From the NCBI GenBank assembly GCA_900554375.1, contig USHK01000091.1, positions 1 through 5,807 of the forward strand: a stretch of 5,807 nt of DNA. Direction: 5' to 3'. Origin of the DNA: an uncultured Sutterella sp. GTDB taxonomy: Bacteria > Pseudomonadota > Gammaproteobacteria > Burkholderiales > Burkholderiaceae_F. Under the pieces are notes generated by a model, which was not told the origin of the DNA, ran no database searches, and was given only the letters and a program-made list of their open reading frames with translations. Of the stretch, positions 5,075-5,807 are shown piece by piece (the stretch's first letter is position 1; each line of letters starts with the position of its first letter). Position numbers and translations under genes: made by a program.

Positions 5075-5758
5075 TTAAAGGTTAGCTGCGACAGATCTTC
5101 CGGCGATTCGGCCCATAGCAAGGCAATCAGTAGAAGAACAGCTGCCCAAGCGGTCTAAGCCATGGACGCCTCCGGTAATTTCTCCGGCTGCATAAAGATG
5201 AGGAATAGGTTTGCAAGTTTTAGTGCTGATCACTTGGGCCTGATCGTTAATACCGATTCCACCCATGCAGTAGTGAAGTTTCGGCCAGAATCTCATAGCG
5301 TAGAACGGTGCTTTGAGAGTAACTTTTTTGTCTAAGGGGCGGCCGTAAAGTTCATCCTTGCCCGCTGCCACCATCTTATTCCATTCAGCGATCTGCTGTT
5401 TCAGCGGCTCAAGCGGAGCCCCATAGAATTTGGCAAGTGCTTCAACAGTGTCAAACTTTTTAACCGTACCCTCTCTGAAGCTCGCTTTGAATCCGGGACG
5501 GTTTACCGTGGTCTCCTCAGAGCAGAAGCCGAACGGCATGACCGGTTTACCTTGTTGATCGACGCATTTCATTTCGGCTTCTGAGCGTTCTCTTCGGGAG
5601 GCTAATTCATTGACGAAACGTTTGCCGTTTCTTGCATCCACCATGATGCCTTCAGCGAAGATATAGTCGGCAAAAATCGATGCAGCGCCGGCTCCGAATT
5701 CATCCGGTGTTGCCCAGGGACCAACCTGGTAGATATCTAAAAGAACCGGCATAGCGCC
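5075..5758 (-). CDS. FAD-binding reductase subunit, flavocytochrome c/fumarate reductase-like, 5' part missing
   Basis: The C-terminal 227 residues of a flavoprotein of the fumarate reductase/flavocytochrome c subfamily, whose members reduce an activated double bond (fumarate, urocanate, acrylates) with FAD. Full-length flavoproteins have about 450-550 residues, so the FAD-binding N-terminus and export signal are lost to the adapter. Counting from the first genomic residue (Gly1, codon 5756-5758), GKRFVNE (45-51) marks the capping domain. HYCMGGIGIN (162-171) corresponds to the HxTMGG active-site stretch with its histidine. LYAAGEITGGVHGLDRLG (188-205) contains the FAD-binding AAGE and the substrate-binding arginine of the usual HGxNRLGGN. 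Here the last element reads HGLDRLGSCSSTDC, an unusual variant, and the fragment has six cysteines. It should act in the periplasm with the tetraheme protein encoded 13 bp downstream. Fumarate cannot be assumed as substrate. The peptide translated upstream of this fragment (ending MCIRDS) is adapter-derived. Confidence 0.9.
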   Translation of the reverse strand, partial: GAMPVLLDIYQVGPWATPDEFGAGAASIFADYIFAEGIMVDARNGKRFVNELASRRERSEAEMKCVDQQGKPVMPFGFCSEETTVNRPGFKASFREGTVKKFDTVEALAKFYGAPLEPLKQQIAEWNKMVAAGKDELYGRPLDKKVTLKAPFYAMRFWPKLHYCMGGIGINDQAQVISTKTCKPIPHLYAAGEITGGVHGLDRLGSCSSTDCLAMGRIAGRSVAANL

Positions 5759-5759
5759 G

Positions 5760-5807
5760 CTGTCTCTTATACACATCTCCGAGCCCACGAGACGCTCATG
5801 AATCTCG
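5760..5807. other. Nextera transposase adapter (Read 2 side) with index and P7 start, non-genomic
   Basis: Bases 5760-5778 are the inverted mosaic end CTGTCTCTTATACACATCT. They are followed by CCGAGCCCACGAGAC (5779-5793), the Nextera Read 2 tail, an 8-base index GCTCATGA (5794-5801) and ATCTCG (5802-5807), the first bases of P7. From memory the index corresponds to a Nextera XT v2 i7 barcode (N714). This stretch creates a false GTG start and the peptide MGSEMCIRD at the front of the reductase fragment. Confidence 0.98.

Noticed and set aside
1..5807. Transposon or insertion sequence with 19-bp terminal inverted repeats
   Set aside because: The inverted 19-bp ends are engineered Tn5 mosaic ends flanked by Illumina primer sequence and index, so they come from library preparation, not from a natural element.

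Overview
The window looks like a contig from a Gram-negative, anaerobically respiring bacterium. It carries an outer-membrane porin of the Porin_4 type, a secreted tetraheme cytochrome, a flavocytochrome-c-type reductase subunit and a DASS (SLC13-type) anion transporter. The porin type together with a split flavocytochrome c suggests a host-associated betaproteobacterium, perhaps Sutterellaceae (Sutterella/Parasutterella). That is an inference from gene content and style, not a database result. Both ends are technical, not biological: bases 1-25 and 5760-5807 are Illumina Nextera transposase adapter sequence, including an 8-base index and the start of P7. Only 26-5759 is genomic, and the two outermost genes are cut by the adapters.

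All seven genes lie on the minus strand, so transcription runs from high to low coordinates. Module 1 (right half) is a flavoprotein reductase C-terminal part (5075-5758), a tetraheme cytochrome c (4726-5061) and a porin (3621-4712). Each gap is exactly 13 bp, and the run closes with a probable intrinsic terminator (about 3566-3604). The likely job of the module is respiratory reduction of a small organic acid in the periplasm. The porin would admit the substrate, the tetraheme protein would carry electrons from a quinol-oxidising membrane donor, and the FAD subunit would reduce the substrate. The donor, the Tat/Sec signal of the flavoprotein and the operon promoter lie outside the window.

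A 291-bp intergenic stretch (3330-3620) separates this from module 2 (left half). Module 2 is a LysR-family regulator (2388-3329), then a 123-bp gap with a perfect 17-bp palindrome overlapping a candidate promoter. After that come a canonical CYTH/triphosphate tunnel enzyme (1791-2264), a divergent CYTH-like protein (1144-1782) and a DASS-family transporter (26-1090, truncated). The two CYTH genes are 8 bp apart. The transporter follows after 53 bp that contain a strong hairpin just upstream of its start codon.

The least explained parts are the association of two CYTH-fold proteins with a carboxylate/anion transporter under a LysR regulator, the operator-like palindrome, and the unusual FAD/substrate-site signature of the reductase. 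A plausible but unproven reading is that the LysR protein senses a carboxylate that the reductase uses as electron acceptor and the DASS protein moves across the inner membrane. No RNA genes, insertion sequences, CRISPR arrays or replication origins were seen.
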